Shown here in pieces: positions 4,500 through 7,562 of a stretch of DNA of 7,562 nt. This DNA is from Bacteroidota bacterium. Its GTDB lineage: Bacteria; Bacteroidota; Ignavibacteria; SZUA-365. Made by a program: the position numbers and the translations under genes. Every line of letters begins with the position of its first letter. Positions within the stretch are counted from its first letter, which is position 1. The notes under the pieces are model-generated. The model was not told the origin of the DNA, did not search any database, and saw only the letters and a list, made by a program, of their open reading frames with translations. The stretch lies in the NCBI GenBank assembly GCA_018224345.1, contig JAGTUW010000390.1, forward strand, positions 1 through 7,562, written 5' to 3'.

Positions 4500-7463
4500 T
4501 TACCTGATGACAATCATGCGACGGGATTCGATTCCGAATTCCGTCTCCAGTGTGTAGAAGTACATGCCGCTGTTCAGCGCAGTGGCGTCGAAGCTCACCG
4601 CATGCGTTCCCTGCGTGACATTGTCATCGACCAGGACGCGGAGAAGCCTGCCTGTCACATCACGGACGTAGAGTCGGGCATGCACGGTTTTCGGTACGGT
4701 GAAACGTATCTCCGTCACATTCCCGCCGAAACCGGTTCCGAAAGGATTCGGGTAATTGGCATGCAACAGCACGCCATGATCCGGCTGTGCCACAACACGC
4801 TTCGGTGTGCTGCCCGGATAGCGATGGGTAAGACTGTAGTACATGGCAATGGCCTCTGCGTCATCTGGGTCCCGTTGCAGCATTGCTTCGACAACGTTGA
4901 CTGCATCCTGCTGACGCCCCTGCAGGCTTCCGAGAATGGATGCGCGGAACAATTCCCCTGTTTTGGCATACTCCGTCCCTGCGCAATGCTGTGCGATGCG
5001 CGTACACACCGCCAGTGCGCCAGTGGCGTCTCTCAGGTGCATACGGATAAAGAGCTTTGCGCAGAGCACCGCATGGCGCGTATGGAGCGGATAGCTGTAG
5101 GCCGTTCCGTTCTGCTGCAGGAAGGGTTCGAGCGCTTTCTCTATCGTTCTGTCGCCTGTGAAAACGATGAGGCGGCCAAGCATATTCGCCGCGACCGAGA
5201 CATCACCATAATTGCTGCTGCTGGCCAGCACATTCAGCGCAGTGTTCTTCAGTGTGCTCCAGTCACGGGCATCGAACAGCGACTGTAACGTCGTCATATT
5301 CTGACTCGCGCAGGCCGTGGAGAACGAAGCCAGTGTGCCGGGCTCTCCTCCTTGTCCCGGAGCGGGAGGGACGGACGCGCAGTCGGGAAGTTTATGCGTC
5401 GCACAATCGGCGAAGTCATTGTCGGTTATGATCGGTCCTTGCCCCGAAAACTGCGGAGGAAACGGTTCCCAGCAGTTGTGCTCGGCATACACCGTCGCAG
5501 TACCGTTCGATGCATGATACCCGCTGACAGGATCGAGGATGCTGTTGGATCCGCTTCGTTTTCGTTCCGTCACCAAATCCGCTTCGTACTCACCGGAAAA
5601 CAAATGACCGAACATCGTAAATGCGGAACGATTCGCTCCGAGATTGATGGTGTTCCTTACCAGACAGTTCATTCCGTGGCGGAAATCCTGAACGATAGCA
5701 TAGTCCGGAAATAAAGACGGCCCGCCATATGACGGAAAAACTTCTCCATAAAGGCCGCCCCCGTCATTGTGATGGACACCGTATGCGTTTCCCCAGATCG
5801 AGTTGTAATGCACCGAGACCATGAAACCGAAATTGACATGTATCCCGTCATGTGAAGGGGTCTGTCCGCCATAGCGACCATTATCGAAAATATCGTTTTC
5901 CTGTATCAGGGGAGATGCATCACCGCGTACCCAGACGCCGTAGAGGAAGTTCTGTCTTATCTGTGCGTACTGTACGCAGAAGCTGCGTGCATTCTCAATA
6001 CTTCCGTCAATGTCAAAATGTGAAACCAGATCCACCAATTCGAAGCCATGTCCATCGCAATCGTAAACCTCCACGGGATAAATGTTCGTTTCATACTCGG
6101 ACTTTCCATAATACGACTCGCGGCAATCGCCGGTGGCAAAGACACCGATGCTACCGTCATGGATCGTGGAATTCCACACCTGGGCGAGTGCATCGGTCTG
6201 ATGGACGCCATATTGCGAGAATTCCGCAATGTCCATGTATTCCGCCGTCAGCGTTGCCCCCGAGCCAAGCATGATCGCGCGTCTGGCATGGTGAATATTT
6301 GCATGATCAACCAGGACCGTCCCGCCGTCCCCGGCGAGGATGCCGTGCCAGAAGCCCCTGTCCGGCGTCTCACCGACCAGCTTGACACTATAGTCGAGCG
6401 GATCGAGCAGCGAACCATACAGTCGCAATTCCCCGCTTACCGTGATTCCAGTCTCGGAATGTGCCGTCAGTGTCGTACTTTCAACGACGCTCTGGGGGTC
6501 AATCCATTCGCGTATCTCGAACGCCTTGCCTGACGGTATGGTCATCTCGTCCGCCACGAGTTCTGTGTTCACATCCAGAATGACATCATCGATATACACA
6601 CCGATAGCGCCATGTTCGAGGGGGTAATCGGTGTTGTCGACGATGGTGAACGGGGCAGGATTGTCGATGCCGGGAGGACTCACGCTGTAATCCGCGGTGC
6701 GCTCCAGTTGATCTCTGCCACGATCGTATCCACTTATATCCCAGTACGCAATTGTGGAGTTATGCGCGATCGCGACAAAGGAATACGTATTGTAGTCATA
6801 GACATGACAGACCGGACTTCCGAACCATGGAGTCCGAACCCGGATACGGATGTCGTACGCAGCTCCGAATGAGGGATTCAACCAGTTCCCGTCAATCAGA
6901 TTGATGTAAAACACCAGATCTGCCTCATACTCACGACTGACTGTCACCTTGTAAAGCCCCCAGCCTACCATGCCGGGACAATACTCGAAATATGTCCCAT
7001 ACGCGTAATTCGGTGCCGGGGAATCGTCCGCAGCGGCGCTTTCCCATGTAATCTGTCGCGGACTCCCGCTGGTCGGGAGTGCGATGGCATTTGCCGGATC
7101 AGGTCCGGTACCCGTCAGATAAGATCCTGCTGGATACGCGTTTGCCTCGTCGTTTTGCGGGTCGACTGTGAGACGGTATTCCCCGAGTTCGTTGAACACG
7201 ATGCCGACGAGTTCGAGCCGTATCGTGACCGGATCGACGAAATTATTGTCATCCCGTTCGAAAATGAGTTCTCCATCTCCCGAGGACAGCGGGGTCTGTG
7301 CCGTAACGGAAGTGACTGTTATAAATGAGGAAAACAAGAAGATACAGGCGAGTAATGGGATGCAGAGAAGCGAGATTCTGGCCAACCCTGCCAACTGTCG
7401 CGCCGACGGAGGACTGCTGTTGCCCCTCCCCGGCTCAGATGATCGTTGACCTGCAGTAGTCAT
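4500..7463 (-). CDS. Secreted parallel beta-helix protein with TPR-like segment and T9SS tail
   Basis: The product is a 987-residue exported protein of unknown specific function. From the ATG at 7463 there is a long polar n-region (1-28), a hydrophobic segment (about 29-53) and a cleavage site near VTA/QT (55/56). Residues 57-300 are a beta-rich N-terminal region. About 300-680 is a right-handed parallel beta-helix of the pectate-lyase-like kind, with short Ile/Val/Asn/Gly-rich repeating turns (VLVDHANIHHARRAIML, NSTIHDGSIGVFA, PLIQENDIFDNGRYGG, VHYNSIWGNAYGVHHN). About 715-885 is alpha-helical with an apparent TPR-like rhythm (e.g. QQDAVNVVEAMLQRDPDDAE). Residues 899-987 are a T9SS type A tail (NYPNPF 903-908, LYVRDVTGRLLR, SGMYFYTL, MIVIR). 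No lyase active-site set is evident to me. No SD precedes this ATG: the 42 bases before it are the (CGGCAAC)6 repeat. A TTG at 7385 (residue 27) would give a more ordinary signal peptide, MARISLLCIP, so the true start is uncertain. It is the first complete large gene of the unit. Confidence 0.82.
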   Translation of the reverse strand: MTTAGQRSSEPGRGNSSPPSARQLAGLARISLLCIPLLACIFLFSSFITVTSVTAQTPLSSGDGELIFERDDNNFVDPVTIRLELVGIVFNELGEYRLTVDPQNDEANAYPAGSYLTGTGPDPANAIALPTSGSPRQITWESAAADDSPAPNYAYGTYFEYCPGMVGWGLYKVTVSREYEADLVFYINLIDGNWLNPSFGAAYDIRIRVRTPWFGSPVCHVYDYNTYSFVAIAHNSTIAYWDISGYDRGRDQLERTADYSVSPPGIDNPAPFTIVDNTDYPLEHGAIGVYIDDVILDVNTELVADEMTIPSGKAFEIREWIDPQSVVESTTLTAHSETGITVSGELRLYGSLLDPLDYSVKLVGETPDRGFWHGILAGDGGTVLVDHANIHHARRAIMLGSGATLTAEYMDIAEFSQYGVHQTDALAQVWNSTIHDGSIGVFATGDCRESYYGKSEYETNIYPVEVYDCDGHGFELVDLVSHFDIDGSIENARSFCVQYAQIRQNFLYGVWVRGDASPLIQENDIFDNGRYGGQTPSHDGIHVNFGFMVSVHYNSIWGNAYGVHHNDGGGLYGEVFPSYGGPSLFPDYAIVQDFRHGMNCLVRNTINLGANRSAFTMFGHLFSGEYEADLVTERKRSGSNSILDPVSGYHASNGTATVYAEHNCWEPFPPQFSGQGPIITDNDFADCATHKLPDCASVPPAPGQGGEPGTLASFSTACASQNMTTLQSLFDARDWSTLKNTALNVLASSSNYGDVSVAANMLGRLIVFTGDRTIEKALEPFLQQNGTAYSYPLHTRHAVLCAKLFIRMHLRDATGALAVCTRIAQHCAGTEYAKTGELFRASILGSLQGRQQDAVNVVEAMLQRDPDDAEAIAMYYSLTHRYPGSTPKRVVAQPDHGVLLHANYPNPFGTGFGGNVTEIRFTVPKTVHARLYVRDVTGRLLRVLVDDNVTQGTHAVSFDATALNSGMYFYTLETEFGIESRRMIVIR

Positions 7464-7551
7464 GTTGCCGGTTGCCGGTTGCCGGTTGCCGGTTGCCGGT
7501 TGCCGGAAGAGGCACGCTGTTGTGCGTCCCTTGAGGGTTTGAGTGTTTCAT
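7435..7551 (-). CDS. 38-codon leader ORF reading through the heptad repeat
   Basis: An ATG at 7551 lies 7 bases after GGAG (7559-7562), the best-formed ribosome-binding site near this end. It reads MKHSNPQGTHNSVPL, then PATGNRQ repeated across the 7-bp array, then HDYCRSTII, and stops with TGA at 7435-7437. It overlaps the first 29 bases of the beta-helix ORF in a different frame. With the six repeat copies present the frames differ. With one copy fewer (or two more) the same ATG would run into the beta-helix ORF and give a product of about 1014 residues (5 copies). It may therefore be a translated leader, or the real but currently out-of-frame start of the large gene. An in-frame product would have an unusually long stretch (about 55 residues) before the hydrophobic segment, which argues for some caution. 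Confidence 0.45.
   Translation of the reverse strand: MKHSNPQGTHNSVPLPATGNRQPATGNRQHDYCRSTII
7464..7505 (-). repeat. Heptanucleotide tandem repeat (CGGCAAC)6
   Basis: Six perfect copies of GTTGCCG on the plus strand (CGGCAAC on the minus strand), 42 bases in all, end exactly at the base before the ATG of the beta-helix gene. The unit length is not a multiple of three, so gain or loss of a copy shifts the reading frame. No frame of the repeat contains a stop, and all frames encode cyclic versions of the same heptapeptide (PATGNRQ). This is the structure of a simple-sequence contingency locus. Copy-number variation itself cannot be seen from one sequence. Confidence 0.95.
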
Positions 7552-7558
7552 AGGACTT

Positions 7559-7562
7559 CTCC
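7559..7562 (-). promoter_or_regulatory. Shine-Dalgarno GGAG for the leader ORF (at window edge)
   Basis: On the minus strand the last bases of the window read GGAGAAGTCCT followed by ATG, a 7-base spacing that fits a standard ribosome-binding site. The large beta-helix ORF lacks any such motif before its ATG at 7463. The motif may extend beyond the window and the promoter is not included. Confidence 0.6.

Noticed and set aside
4448..4513. Extended start of the propeller gene at TTG 4513
   Set aside because: It would add 22 polar residues ahead of the obvious signal peptide, span the hairpin and overlap the upstream gene's stop; the ATG at 4447 fits the signal peptide directly.
7464..7505. 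CRISPR array
   Set aside because: The repeats are 7 bp with no spacers and are perfectly contiguous, so this is a simple-sequence tandem repeat.

Overview
The window is most consistent with a member of the Bacteroidota/Chlorobiota side of the FCB group, for example an Ignavibacteria- or Kapabacteria-like lineage. The evidence is three large, consecutive genes whose products each have an N-terminal signal peptide and a C-terminal domain of the type A kind used by the type IX secretion system (T9SS; Por secretion). Such cargo tails (YPNP motif, then short strands, a G-x-Y-F/Y-x-R/L element and a basic C-terminus) are characteristic of that group. The lineage is inferred from protein architecture only. 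No rRNA, tRNA or core gene is present to confirm it.

Layout, read along the minus strand: (i) at the right edge, a short leader ORF with a good Shine-Dalgarno site runs through six perfect copies of a 7-bp repeat, which ends exactly at the annotated ATG of the next gene; (ii) a 987-residue secreted beta-helix protein with a helical, TPR-like segment and a T9SS tail (7463-4500); (iii) after 52 bases holding a perfect 11-bp hairpin, a 763-residue secreted Asp-box (BNR/sortilin/GH74-like) propeller protein with a T9SS tail (4447-2156); (iv) after 88 bases, a 442-residue Ycf48-like Asp-box propeller with a T9SS tail (2067-739); (v) a hairpin terminator at 686-710. The left ~690 bases hold no convincing complete gene, only an AT-rich intergenic stretch and fragments that may be remnants.

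The three genes have the same orientation and are closely spaced. They probably form one transcription unit of exported or cell-surface proteins. None shows catalytic residues I can name, so a structural, binding or adhesion role is as likely as an enzymatic one.

Two features stand out. First, the heptanucleotide array lies between a well-formed SD/ATG and the main beta-helix ORF. The number of copies sets whether the upstream ATG is in frame: at the six copies present it is out of frame, while five or eight would fuse it. That is the layout of a slipped-strand, phase-variable surface-protein switch. Second, the propeller gene has its GGAGG 34 bases from the ATG, but a perfect hairpin begins immediately after it. 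Folding that hairpin out leaves only 6 bases, an apparently structure-dependent ribosome-binding site.
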